Origin: VGCC01 sp044375955
Lineage (GTDB): Bacteria; Actinomycetota; Actinomycetes; S36-B12
Assembly (NCBI GenBank): GCA_044375955.1
Contig: JBILLS010000001.1
Location: 1 to 64,000 of the forward strand
DNA: 64,000 nt
Direction of reading: 5' to 3'
In this document: positions 41,670-50,216 of the stretch, piece by piece
Numbering within the stretch: the stretch's first letter is position 1
Layout: each line of letters starts with the position of its first letter
Translations under genes and position numbers: made by a program
The notes under the pieces: model-generated
The model's input: the letters and a program-made list of their open reading frames with translations, nothing else
Databases searched by the model: none
Told to the model about the DNA's origin: nothing

Positions 41670-42212
41670 CTACGCGAGACCGAGATCGGCGAGGGAGTAC
41701 GCAGCGAGGTAGCGCAGTCCCCGCGCCTCCACCGCTGCCTTCGCTCCTCGGTCCACGATCACGGCGACCCCCACGATGGTCGCCCCGGACGCTTCGAGTG
41801 CATCGACGGCGGTGAGGACGGAGCCCCCGGTGGTCGAGGTGTCCTCGACGGCGAGCACGCGGCGGCCCGCGACATCCGGGCCTTCCACGCGACGCTGCAG
41901 TCCGTGGTCCTTCTCGGTCTTGCGCACCACGAAGGCGTCGAGCACCTGACCCTCGCGCGCCGCACTGTGCAGCATCGCGGTCCCCACCGGATCGGCACCG
42001 AGGGTGAGCCCACCGACCGCCGCATAGTCGAGGTCCGCGGTCAGCTCGCGCATGACGGTGCCGACGAGCGGCGCCGCCGTTCCATCCAGGGTGACCCTGC
42101 GAAGGTCGACGTAGTAGTCGGCCTCACGCCCACTGGAGAGCACCACGCGACCGTGCACCACGGCCTTGTCGAGGATCTGCTGACGAAGTTCGGACCACGC
42201 GCTAGTCGGCAT
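41670..42212 (-). CDS. pyrE: Orotate phosphoribosyltransferase
   Basis: A 180-residue enzyme that makes orotidine monophosphate from orotate and PRPP. The PRPP-binding motif VLAVEDTSTTGGSVLTAV is near residue 117. LSSGREADYYVDLRRVTLDG and VGGLTLGADPV are also conserved. The ATG has TAGGGT six bases upstream on its own strand and no Shine-Dalgarno sequence, so it is probably leaderless. The promoter is shared head to head with the gene at 42235. Confidence 0.92.
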   Translation of the reverse strand: MPTSAWSELRQQILDKAVVHGRVVLSSGREADYYVDLRRVTLDGTAAPLVGTVMRELTADLDYAAVGGLTLGADPVGTAMLHSAAREGQVLDAFVVRKTEKDHGLQRRVEGPDVAGRRVLAVEDTSTTGGSVLTAVDALEASGATIVGVAVIVDRGAKAAVEARGLRYLAAYSLADLGLA

Positions 42213-42218
42213 GCGCCC

Positions 42219-42228
42219 ACCCTAGGGT
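42219..42228. promoter_or_regulatory. Shared palindromic -10 (ACCCTAGGGT) of two leaderless genes
   Basis: The 10-base palindrome gives TAGGGT on both strands. Each copy is exactly six bases from a start codon: pyrE ATG on the minus strand and GTG 42235 on the plus strand. Only 22 bases separate the two start codons, and the two -10 elements share the central TA. Confidence 0.6.
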
Positions 42229-42234
42229 GATGAC

Positions 42235-42639
42235 GTGGCCACCGTCCTGGTTCTCCCCGACACGTCGTGGTCGGGTCGCGCAGCGGTCATCGAACGTGTC
42301 ACCCACGCCGTCGACGTGCGTGGTGGGAATGCGACGGAGGTCTGCGCGGATCTCATGCGCCGTGCACCGCAGCCACCCCTGATCATCGTGGCGCATGGGT
42401 CCGGCTGCGGCCTCTTGCCGGCTGTGGCGCTGGCCCAGCGCACCGCACACCGACGGGTGGGTGCGTATGTGTTGGTCGATCCCGACGCACCGGCGGGCTC
42501 GGACACCTGGCCGGATGCGCCCGTGTATGTCGTGAGCACGGATCAGCAGATCACGCGCATGTCCACCCTGCGCGGATGGTCGGTGGTGGATGACGACGTG
42601 ATCGGGGTGATCACACGTGTGGTGGAGGACTGCACCTAG
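42235..42639 (+). CDS. Small alpha/beta-hydrolase-like protein
   Basis: A 134-residue protein. PPLIIVAHGSGCGLLPAVALAQR (about residues 47-69) has the look of a strand, nucleophile elbow and helix from an alpha/beta-hydrolase, but reads HGSGCG rather than a clean GxSxG. AYVLVDPDAP and PVYVVSTDQQITRM resemble the later strands. The protein is shorter than most hydrolases, so it may be a reduced or non-catalytic member. GTG 42235 fits the shared -10. The 3' end overlaps that of the convergent SDR gene (CTAG). Confidence 0.5.
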   Translation: MATVLVLPDTSWSGRAAVIERVTHAVDVRGGNATEVCADLMRRAPQPPLIIVAHGSGCGLLPAVALAQRTAHRRVGAYVLVDPDAPAGSDTWPDAPVYVVSTDQQITRMSTLRGWSVVDDDVIGVITRVVEDCT

Positions 42640-43403
42640 TCGGACATGAGTGCGGAGCGCACGCGCGATGCCGTTGCCTTGCGCACGAGGGAACGTGGTG
42701 CGATCCGAAGGAATTGCGCGAGGAGCCGGTAGCGCAGTGAGGGCACGCTGATGGCCTTTCCCCGCTCGGTATCGCGCCAGGCATCGCGCACCACAGTGTC
42801 CACGTCCAGCCACATCCACGCGGGCACACCCTTCATACCCACGCCCATACGTTGATGGAATTCGGTGCGCACGTACCCCGGACACAGGGCCGTGACGTGC
42901 ACGCCGGTTCCGCGGAAGGTGGCGTTCAGGCTCTCACTGAAATTCGTCACCCACGCCTTCGCCGACGAATACGTGCCCGAGGTGATCCATCCCGCGATGC
43001 TGGAGACGTTGATGACCGTTCCACGGTCCTGCGCCGCCATACGCGGGAGGCATGCGTGGGTGAGGCGCATCACCGCGGTGACCATGACGTCGATTGTCTG
43101 CTGTTCGTGATCGACCGAGGCTTGAATGAAACTGTCACGGATGCCGAATCCCGCATTGTTGACGAGCACATCAGCTCGATCAGCGATCAGCGCCGCTAGG
43201 CGATCCACGTCCGAGCGGACACCGAGATCGGCCACCTCCACCGTGACGTGCGTGACCACGCGCAACTCCTCGGCCACCTGATCGAGTCTGTTCCGGTCAC
43301 GCGCCACCAGGACGAGGTCGTACTGCGGTGCCAGGAAACGCGCGAAGCCCAGCCCGATGCCCGAGGTCGCACCCGTGATGACCGCTGTTGACCGATCAGG
43401 CAT
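42636..43403 (-). CDS. Short-chain dehydrogenase/reductase
   Basis: A 255-residue SDR. TGATSGIGLGFARFLA binds NADP, NNAGFGI lies in the middle, and the catalytic Ser and Tyr-x-x-x-Lys appear in NVSSIAGWITSGTYSSAKA, followed by PGYVRTEFHQ. The C-terminal extension (MKGVPAWMWLDVDTVV ... YRLLAQFLRIAP) is like that of DltE-type or ketoreductase-like SDRs acting on lipids. The substrate is unknown. ATG 43403 has AAGGA upstream. Confidence 0.82.
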   Translation of the reverse strand: MPDRSTAVITGATSGIGLGFARFLAPQYDLVLVARDRNRLDQVAEELRVVTHVTVEVADLGVRSDVDRLAALIADRADVLVNNAGFGIRDSFIQASVDHEQQTIDVMVTAVMRLTHACLPRMAAQDRGTVINVSSIAGWITSGTYSSAKAWVTNFSESLNATFRGTGVHVTALCPGYVRTEFHQRMGVGMKGVPAWMWLDVDTVVRDAWRDTERGKAISVPSLRYRLLAQFLRIAPRSLVRKATASRVRSALMSD

Positions 43404-43443
43404 GACCCCATCCTTGCGTGGACTCCCCCGGCTCGGAAGGCCG

Positions 43444-43449
43444 TAACGT
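43444..43449 (+). promoter_or_regulatory. -10 element of the protease gene (TAACGT)
   Basis: TAACGT lies six bases before the GTG at 43456. The overlapping TACGTT on the minus strand could serve the divergent SDR gene. Confidence 0.45.
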
Positions 43450-43455
43450 AGTGAG

Positions 43456-44883
43456 GTGCGCACATTCGCGGTCGCCGCCGCTGCCGTCGCCCTCGTCGTC
43501 GGTATCGCTCCGGCGACCCGTGCGGCAGAACCTCGGATCGTCAATGGAATCCCGGCCGACACCGAGGCTTTCCCCTTCGTCGCGGCGCTCCTCGATGCCG
43601 ATGCCTATCGGAAGCAGGGCGTGTACCAGGCGCAGTTCTGCGGTGCCAGCCTCACGGCACCGACAGCCCTGGTGACCGCCGCCCACTGCGTCGTCGACCA
43701 GAAGACGGGCGAGCGCATCGGCCCCGAGGAGATCCTGGTGAGTTTCGGGCCCGGACTGAAGTCGCCGAATCCGCGGGTGCTCGGCGTCACCCGAATCGAT
43801 GTCAATCCGAACTACCGGCTGCGCACCGCGGAGAACGACATCGCGGTGATCACCCTCGCCGAGCCCGTCGCGGATATCCCGATCGTCCCCGTCGTCACCT
43901 TCGCTCAACTGGAGACGTACACGCGCGCGGGCACGAGGGCCACCATCGTCGGCTGGGGCAACACGTCGTCGACCGGGAACGTCTTCCCCGAGTCACTGCG
44001 AACCGGAGAGGTGGAGATTTTCCCGGGTCCCTCCTGCGGGCGCGGGAAACCGTACGAGGTCGACGGCGTGCGCTTCAACGGATTCCGGTCGGATGAAGCC
44101 TCGCCGGAGAACATGATCTGCGCCGCGGGAGTCACGAGGGTGGCGGAGGTGATCGATGCGTGCCAGGGCGACTCGGGTGGCCCGCTCCTGGTCGGAACCG
44201 GAGCCGATCGTCGTCTCGTGGGCGTCGTCAGTTGGGGTGAGCGATGCGCGAGCTACTTCCCCGGCGTCTACACCCGGGTGAGTTCGGAGTTGGAGTTCCT
44301 CCGCATGACGGGAGCGATCCCCACGATCGCACCCACCACGCCACCGCAGGTGCGTGCCGTCGGACGCGACGGCGAGGTGCGCGTTACGTTGACCGCCCCC
44401 TCCGACGGCTCCGCCGTCACGGGATTCGCGGTCAGCGTGGTCGATGCCGAGACCGGCGAGGTGCGCTCGTGCACGGTGGCTCCGACCCGGCGCACCGGCA
44501 CCTGCGCGGTCTCCGGACTCACCAACGGTCGGCGCTATCTCGTGACGGCCATCTACGGGAGTCCGCAAGGGGATTCACCGGTCTCCGGTGCCCTAGACGT
44601 TGTCCCCTCGACCCAGCCCCTCGCCGGGACCATCCGGTCGAAGAAACGAGCAGGTGACGTGGTGACCTTCCGCGTCTCCCCATCGGATGCCAACGGGCAG
44701 ACGATCGTCCGTAACGAGGTTCTCTGTCGTACGGAGGAAGGGGGCGTGCTCCGCGGGGAGATCACCGAGGGCCGGGCACGAGTGGCGTTGGATCCCCAGA
44801 CCTATTCCTGCGTCGTACGCATCGAAACAGTGGCCGGGGTCGCGGAGTCCACCCCCAGTGCCGTGCGGATCACCCGCAGCTGA
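43456..44883 (+). CDS. Secreted trypsin-like serine protease with a fibronectin type III domain
   Basis: A 475-residue exported protease. The signal peptide ends near residue 23 (ATRAAEP), and RIVNG at about 27-31 is the usual activation site. The catalytic triad is His77 (TAAHC), Asp128 (ENDIAV) and Ser240 (GDSGGP). Asp234, just upstream in DACQGDSG, suggests trypsin-like cleavage after Lys or Arg. Residues about 294-380 form a fibronectin III domain, and the remaining 95 residues are a further beta-rich region. The last 82 bases are antisense to the convergent gene. Confidence 0.88.
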   Translation: MRTFAVAAAAVALVVGIAPATRAAEPRIVNGIPADTEAFPFVAALLDADAYRKQGVYQAQFCGASLTAPTALVTAAHCVVDQKTGERIGPEEILVSFGPGLKSPNPRVLGVTRIDVNPNYRLRTAENDIAVITLAEPVADIPIVPVVTFAQLETYTRAGTRATIVGWGNTSSTGNVFPESLRTGEVEIFPGPSCGRGKPYEVDGVRFNGFRSDEASPENMICAAGVTRVAEVIDACQGDSGGPLLVGTGADRRLVGVVSWGERCASYFPGVYTRVSSELEFLRMTGAIPTIAPTTPPQVRAVGRDGEVRVTLTAPSDGSAVTGFAVSVVDAETGEVRSCTVAPTRRTGTCAVSGLTNGRRYLVTAIYGSPQGDSPVSGALDVVPSTQPLAGTIRSKKRAGDVVTFRVSPSDANGQTIVRNEVLCRTEEGGVLRGEITEGRARVALDPQTYSCVVRIETVAGVAESTPSAVRITRS

Positions 44884-45935
44884 GCCGTTCGGAGGTCCGA
44901 GGTCTGCGCCTGCACCTGCAGGAACATGGCTTCACGCACGCGACGTTCGGCGGAGGTCCCGGTGAGCATCGCACCGCCGGAGCGTGCGATCACCACCGCC
45001 TGCGCGGCGCGCGCCGCCAGATCAAGGGCGGCGGCACGCACAGTGCGACGATCCTCTGGATCTGCATCCGCGTCGGCGAGCGCGTACGCGCGGGTGCGTA
45101 GGTCGCGCCCGAGCACGATCAACTCCTCGGCGAGCTCGGTGCACCCGGGCCGACCTGCGAGTGATGTCAGCTCGGCGACTGCACCGCGGATCAGTCCGAA
45201 AGCAGCGGGTGTGGCATCCGATGTGGTCCGGTGATCGCGCTCGAACCATGGGGCGACCGGTTGCACCGCGGCAACGCACGCGTCGTCGATCAGGACGTCG
45301 TCGAAGGTGATCGGTCTGGTGTGGGTGCCACCCATGGCGAGGAGTTGGAGCGGCTCTCCCACCGTCATCCCTCGCGGCAATGTGGCGGGAGTGTTCCCTG
45401 CGGGGAGGTAGAACGTGATGAAGTGGTCTACCCAGTCACCTGACCCGCGCACCATGACCATGACGACGTCCGCGATATCCCAACTCGTCACCCAGTCCAA
45501 CCGGCCGGTGACGATCCACCCACCGGACGTGCGCTCGGCTAACGGATTCGGTGGACCCGGTCTGCGCACATGGGCGAAGGCCAGGGCACCGAGGTACGCG
45601 CCCGATGTCAGACCCGTCGACCACGTGTCCTGAAGCCCGCGCACATTCGGTGAGAACTCTCCGACCTGCGAGTGGGCGAGGGTGCGCATGCAGCCGAAGT
45701 GCTGGGTCCAGCAGAACCAGACGGAGGCATCCGCCATGGCAAGCCGCTCACCCAGCTCCCGCTGGCGGTCTTGGGGCTCGAGGGGTGCGCCCAGGAGACC
45801 GTGATTCGCGAGCGTGTCGATCGTGGAGCGTGGAACCCCGTCCCGATCGGTCTGCGCTGCGGACTCCGCGATCCGGTGGAGGAGGGCATCCGCGTCCTCG
45901 GACAGCGGAGCGAACGCAGGGCCGAGGGGATCCAC
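44802..45935 (-). CDS. Acyl-CoA dehydrogenase-like flavoprotein
   Basis: A 377-residue protein with the acyl-CoA dehydrogenase fold: an N-terminal helical domain (LLHRIAESAAQTDRDGVP), a beta domain (GGWIVTGRLDWVTSWDIADVVMVMV) and a C-terminal four-helix part. The segment WFCWTQHFGCMRTLAHS and the absence of an obvious catalytic Glu suggest it is closer to the DszC/HpaB-like monooxygenase group than to a beta-oxidation enzyme. GTG 45935 has TAGCGT six bases upstream. Its 3' end overlaps the protease gene by 82 bases. Confidence 0.65.
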   Translation of the reverse strand: MDPLGPAFAPLSEDADALLHRIAESAAQTDRDGVPRSTIDTLANHGLLGAPLEPQDRQRELGERLAMADASVWFCWTQHFGCMRTLAHSQVGEFSPNVRGLQDTWSTGLTSGAYLGALAFAHVRRPGPPNPLAERTSGGWIVTGRLDWVTSWDIADVVMVMVRGSGDWVDHFITFYLPAGNTPATLPRGMTVGEPLQLLAMGGTHTRPITFDDVLIDDACVAAVQPVAPWFERDHRTTSDATPAAFGLIRGAVAELTSLAGRPGCTELAEELIVLGRDLRTRAYALADADADPEDRRTVRAAALDLAARAAQAVVIARSGGAMLTGTSAERRVREAMFLQVQAQTSDLRTAQLRVIRTALGVDSATPATVSMRTTQE

Positions 45936-45941
45936 GTCACC

Positions 45942-45960
45942 ACGCTATTCCGGCTAGCGT
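45942..45960. promoter_or_regulatory. Mirror-image -10 elements (ACGCTA-N7-TAGCGT) of two leaderless genes
   Basis: TAGCGT occurs on both strands as an inverted repeat with a seven-base centre. Each copy lies six bases before a GTG start: 45935 on the minus strand and 45967 on the plus strand. The centre TTCCGGC contains CCGG, like that of the repeat at 30330-30348. Confidence 0.55.
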
Positions 45961-45966
45961 TGCGAC

Positions 45967-47145
45967 GTGCAGTCCCCACTGGTGCCGCGCATGTCCGAGC
46001 ACATCACCTCGATCTTCGCCGAGATGTCGGCCCTCGCTCAGGCCACGGAGTCGATCAACCTCGGCCAGGGATTCCCGGATACCGATGGTCCCGAGGAGAT
46101 GAAGGAGATCGCACGGGAGTGCATCCGCGATGGTCGTGGCAATCAGTACCCACCCCCGCATGGACTCCCCGCGTTGCGCGACGCGGTCGCAGCGCACCAG
46201 ATGCGCTTCTACGGACTGGACATCAACGGGACTACGGACGTGGTGATCACGACGGGGGCCTCGGAGGCATTGAGCTCCGCGATTCTCGCTCTGATCGACG
46301 ACGGCGACGAGGTGCTGGTGTTCGAGCCGATGTTCGACGTGTACGCAGCGGGTATCTCCCTCGCCCGCGGTGTGCGCGTGGCTGTTCCCCTCAGCGGACC
46401 CGGGCTGCGCCCGAACATCGACCGCCTGCGCGCATCTGTGACACCGCGCACCCGGATGATCCTGCTGAACTCACCGCATAATCCCAGCGGCATCGTCTTT
46501 TCCCGCGGCGAACTCGAGGCGATCGCCGCGATCGCCATCGAGTATGACCTCATCGTGGTCAGTGACGAGGCCTACGAGCACCTGTGGTTCGACGATCACG
46601 TGCATATCCCGATCAGCACGTTGCCCGGGATGTTCGAGCGGACGGTGACGATCGGCTCGGGCGGCAAGCTGTTCTCCTTCACCGGGTGGAAGGTGGGGTG
46701 GGCGAGTGGGCCCACTCACCTCATCGCGGCGGTGCGTGTGGTCCGACAACATCTCAGCTACGCCTCCGGCGGACCGTTCCAGTACGCCATGGCACATGGC
46801 CTCGGTATGCCCGATCAGTACTTCATCGAGTACCGGAGAGCGATGTCCGAGCAGCGCGACGTGCTTTCCGGCGGACTCGCAGAACTCGGCTTCGATGTGA
46901 TCCCTAGTCAAGGCTCCTACTACGTGACCACCGACGTGCGCAGCATCGGCGCACCCGATGGGCTCATGTTCTGTCGCGAACTCCCGCATCGCGTGCGCGT
47001 GGTCGCCATTCCGCATCAGGTGTTCTGCGACGACGAGTCGGTCGGGCGGCCCTATGTGCGGTGGGCATTCTGCAAACGCCCCAGCGTGCTTCGCGAGGCA
47101 CTCGATCGACTCTCCCACCTGGCCCTCCCCTGGACGAAGGAGTAA
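45967..47145 (+). CDS. Class I/II aminotransferase (DapC/kynurenine aminotransferase-like)
   Basis: A 392-residue PLP enzyme. INLGQGFPDTDGPEEM and NQYPPPHGLPALRDAVAAH lie at the N-terminus, PHNPSGIVFSRGEL and SDEAYEHLWFD follow (Asn and Asp/Tyr contacts to PLP), and the Schiff-base Lys is in GSGGKLFSFTGWKVGW near residue 236. It is close to the family that includes kynurenine, methionine and N-succinyldiaminopimelate aminotransferases; the last would serve lysine and peptidoglycan synthesis. Context does not decide. The GTG start fits the -10 element. Confidence 0.82.
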   Translation: MQSPLVPRMSEHITSIFAEMSALAQATESINLGQGFPDTDGPEEMKEIARECIRDGRGNQYPPPHGLPALRDAVAAHQMRFYGLDINGTTDVVITTGASEALSSAILALIDDGDEVLVFEPMFDVYAAGISLARGVRVAVPLSGPGLRPNIDRLRASVTPRTRMILLNSPHNPSGIVFSRGELEAIAAIAIEYDLIVVSDEAYEHLWFDDHVHIPISTLPGMFERTVTIGSGGKLFSFTGWKVGWASGPTHLIAAVRVVRQHLSYASGGPFQYAMAHGLGMPDQYFIEYRRAMSEQRDVLSGGLAELGFDVIPSQGSYYVTTDVRSIGAPDGLMFCRELPHRVRVVAIPHQVFCDDESVGRPYVRWAFCKRPSVLREALDRLSHLALPWTKE

Positions 47146-47149
47146 CACC

Positions 47150-47614
47150 GTGAGTGACACCGGTCTCGACCTCGATCAATTGCAGCGCCAGGAGTCCCTT
47201 CACCTGGCCACCGAACTGACCGCTGGACTCGCGCATCAGATCGGGGCACGTGCGCAGGACATCGGGAATGCCGCCGCGCACCCGATCGCCATCGCGGTGC
47301 GACTATGCGGGCGGACCGTGTTCCAGGTCGGACTCGAGGGGAGCACTCCACTCAACGACGAGTGGCTGATGAAGAAGATCCGGGTGGTCGAGGTCTTCCA
47401 TCAATCGACGCTGCTCGTGCGCGCCGAGCACGAAGCTCGCGGGCGAGACTTCCACACGATCCACGGCGGAGACCCGGGGTTCTGGTCCCCCGCCGGTGGA
47501 GGCGTTCCGATTCGAAACCCCTCGGGCACCGTCGTGGGGGCCATGGCCGTCTCCGGCCTCACCCAGATCGAGGACCACGACCTCTGCCGCGAGGTGCTCC
47601 GCGCGTTCGAGTGA
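47150..47614 (+). CDS. UPF0303/heme-degrading-domain-like protein
   Basis: A 154-residue protein of the UPF0303 (YBR137W-like) family, a HbpS/GlcG-type fold. AVRLCGRTVFQVGLEGSTPLNDEWLMKKIRVVEVF and FWSPAGGGVPIRNPSGTVVGAMAVSGL are the conserved parts. Related proteins bind heme or small ligands, but the function here is unknown. The GTG at 47150 has AAGGAG seven bases upstream, and it follows the aminotransferase gene by four bases, so they form an operon. Confidence 0.8.
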   Translation: MSDTGLDLDQLQRQESLHLATELTAGLAHQIGARAQDIGNAAAHPIAIAVRLCGRTVFQVGLEGSTPLNDEWLMKKIRVVEVFHQSTLLVRAEHEARGRDFHTIHGGDPGFWSPAGGGVPIRNPSGTVVGAMAVSGLTQIEDHDLCREVLRAFE

Positions 47615-50206
47615 CTAGCGGCGCTCGGCCGTCAGCGTCAGTCCCTCGCCATCGGGCTGCGTACCGATGACCACCTTGTCACCGTCGTGCACCTCACCGG
47701 ACAGGATCGCCATCGCAAGCTTGTCGCCCACAGCGGTTTGCACCAGGCGACGCAGCGGGCGCGCGCCGTACGCCGGGTCGTAACCGGTGTTGACGAGCCA
47801 CTCCTTCGCGTCGTCGGTGAGTTCGATCTCGATCCGGCGATCTGCCAGGCGCTTCTGCAGGCTCTCGATCTGGATCCCGGTGATGCGATGCAGTTCCTTG
47901 CGATCGAGGGGATTGAACATCACCATCGCGTCGAGTCGGTTGAGGAACTCGGGGCGGAACTGCTGGCGCACCACGTCGAGTACCAACTTCTTGCGCTCGT
48001 CGAACGGCATGTCGGTGTCGATGAGGTACTGAGAGCCCATATTCGAGGTGAGGATCAGGATGGCGTTTCGGAAGTCGACCGTGCGCCCCTGGCCATCGGT
48101 GAGTCGCCCGTCGTCGAGAACCTGTAGCAGGATGTCGAAGACCTCCGGGTGCGCCTTCTCGACCTCGTCGAGCAGAACGACCGAGTACGGACGCCTGCGC
48201 ACCGCCTCGGTCAGCTGCCCACCCTCCTCGTAGCCGACGTAACCGGGAGGGGCGCCGACGAGCCGCGACACCGAGTGCTTCTCGGAGTACTCGCTCATGT
48301 CGATGCGCACCATCGCGCGCTCGTCGTCGAAGAGGAACTCCGCGAGCGCCTTCGCCAACTCGGTCTTGCCCACGCCGGTGGGGCCGAGGAAGAGGAAGGA
48401 GCCGGTGGGGCGGTTCGGATCGGAGATACCGGCACGGGCACGGCGCACCGCATCGGAGACTTCCTTGACCGCCTCGTGCTGGCCGACCACGCGACGTCCC
48501 AGTTCGTCTTCCATGCGGAGCAACTTCTGTGTCTCGCCCTCGAGCAGCCGCCCTGCCGGGATACCGGTCCACGCGGCGACCACCTCGGCGATGTCGTCGG
48601 CGGTGACCTCCTCCTTGACCATGGTGGCCTCGCGGGCCTGGGTCTCCGCGGTCACCCGCGCGAGTTCTTCCTCGAAGGTCGGGATCTCGGCGTAGAGGAT
48701 GCGCGAGGCCTGCTCGAAGTCACCCTCACGCTGCGCCCGCTCGGCAGTGGCTCGGAGATCGTCGATGAGAACCTTGATCTCACCAATGCGATCGAGGCCC
48801 TGCTTCTCGGCATCCCAGCGGGCACGCAGTCCGCGCAACTCCTCGTCCTTATCGGCGATCTCGGCGCGGATCTTCTCCAGTCGCGCCTTCGACGCGTCAT
48901 CGCTCTCCTTCGCGACGGCGAGCTCCTCCATGCGCAACCGATCGACCTGACGCTGCAGGACGTCGATCTCGACGGGGGAGGAGTCGATCTCCATGCGCAG
49001 GCGGCTCGACGCCTCGTCCATGAGGTCGATGGCCTTGTCTGGGAGGAACCGCGAGGTGATGTAGCGGTCGGAGAGGGTTGCTGCTGCGACCAGCGCGGCG
49101 TCGGAGATGGCCACTTTGTGGTGCGCTTCGTACTTCTCCTTGATACCGCGCAGGATCGCGATCGTGTCCTCCACCGACGGCTGATCCACGTACACCTGCT
49201 GGAAGCGGCGCTCAAGCGCCGGATCCTTCTCGATGTACTCGCGATACTCGTCGAGTGTGGTTGCGCCGATCATGCGCAGTTCACCGCGTGCGAGCATCGG
49301 CTTGAGCATGTTGCCCGCGTCCATGGCGGAATCACCGCCAGCGCCAGCACCGACCACGGTATGCAGCTCGTCGATGAAGGTGACGATCTGGCCGTCGGAT
49401 TCCTTGATCTCGTCGAGGACGGCCTTCAGCCGCTCCTCGAATTCACCACGGTATTTGGCTCCCGCGACCATCGCGCCAAGGTCCAGTGCGATCAGGGTCT
49501 TGCCCTGCAGTGATGTGGGAACGTCGCCTTCGACGATGCGCCGGGCGAGACCCTCGACGACCGCGGTCTTGCCCACACCGGGATCGCCGATGAGGACCGG
49601 GTTGTTCTTGGTGCGACGGGAGAGCACCTGGATGGTGCGTCGGATCTCCTCATCACGACCGATGACCGGATCGATCTTCCCTTCGCGGGCACGGGCGGTG
49701 AGATCCACGCCGTACTTCTCGAGGGCTTGGAAGGTGCCCTCCGGATCCTGAGTTGTCACGCGCGCTGATCCCCTTACCTGTTGGAGTGCTTCGAGTAGTG
49801 CTGTGGGTGTGGCGCCCTGCTGGGCCAGTCGATCGGCGACCCCGGGGCCACCCTCCTGGGCGAGGCCGATGAGCAGGTGCTCGGTGCTGACGTATTCATC
49901 GCCACGTTCCTTAGCCAATTCCTGTGCCGCGTTGAGCACGCGCAGTGCAGCCTGATTGAACTTCGGTGCGGCGACGGAACTGCCCTGTGCCGACGGCAGG
50001 GATTGCAGGGCCTGACGCACCTCCGCGGTCAACTGCTGCGTGTTCGCGCCAACGGCGTCGAGGAGGGCCGAGGAGATACCCGGTCCGAGTTGGAGGAGTG
50101 AGTCGAGAATGTGCAGGGGCTCGACCTGCGGATTGCCGTTGGCTGCCGCGATCCGTACTGAAGCGCCGAGCGCGTCCTGACTCTTGGTGGTGAATTGCAT
50201 GTCCAT
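47615..50206 (-). CDS. clpB: ATP-dependent disaggregase ClpB
   Basis: An 863-residue Hsp100 chaperone that, with DnaK/J/GrpE, rescues aggregated proteins. It has an N-domain (1-145), AAA module 1 with Walker A GDPGVGKTAVVEG near 204, a long middle coiled coil (about 410-525) that marks ClpB rather than ClpC, and AAA module 2 with GPTGVGKTELAKA near 604. The pore loop KYRGEFE and arginine-finger regions are intact. It lies ten bases after hspR and so belongs to the same heat-shock operon. Confidence 0.96.
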   Translation of the reverse strand: MDMQFTTKSQDALGASVRIAAANGNPQVEPLHILDSLLQLGPGISSALLDAVGANTQQLTAEVRQALQSLPSAQGSSVAAPKFNQAALRVLNAAQELAKERGDEYVSTEHLLIGLAQEGGPGVADRLAQQGATPTALLEALQQVRGSARVTTQDPEGTFQALEKYGVDLTARAREGKIDPVIGRDEEIRRTIQVLSRRTKNNPVLIGDPGVGKTAVVEGLARRIVEGDVPTSLQGKTLIALDLGAMVAGAKYRGEFEERLKAVLDEIKESDGQIVTFIDELHTVVGAGAGGDSAMDAGNMLKPMLARGELRMIGATTLDEYREYIEKDPALERRFQQVYVDQPSVEDTIAILRGIKEKYEAHHKVAISDAALVAAATLSDRYITSRFLPDKAIDLMDEASSRLRMEIDSSPVEIDVLQRQVDRLRMEELAVAKESDDASKARLEKIRAEIADKDEELRGLRARWDAEKQGLDRIGEIKVLIDDLRATAERAQREGDFEQASRILYAEIPTFEEELARVTAETQAREATMVKEEVTADDIAEVVAAWTGIPAGRLLEGETQKLLRMEDELGRRVVGQHEAVKEVSDAVRRARAGISDPNRPTGSFLFLGPTGVGKTELAKALAEFLFDDERAMVRIDMSEYSEKHSVSRLVGAPPGYVGYEEGGQLTEAVRRRPYSVVLLDEVEKAHPEVFDILLQVLDDGRLTDGQGRTVDFRNAILILTSNMGSQYLIDTDMPFDERKKLVLDVVRQQFRPEFLNRLDAMVMFNPLDRKELHRITGIQIESLQKRLADRRIEIELTDDAKEWLVNTGYDPAYGARPLRRLVQTAVGDKLAMAILSGEVHDGDKVVIGTQPDGEGLTLTAERR

Positions 50207-50216
50207 GGTGATCGTC

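Noticed and set aside
48149..49513. A 454-codon open frame antisense to clpB
   Set aside because: It is a shadow of clpB, whose protein is intact from end to end. The translated sequence has no family features.
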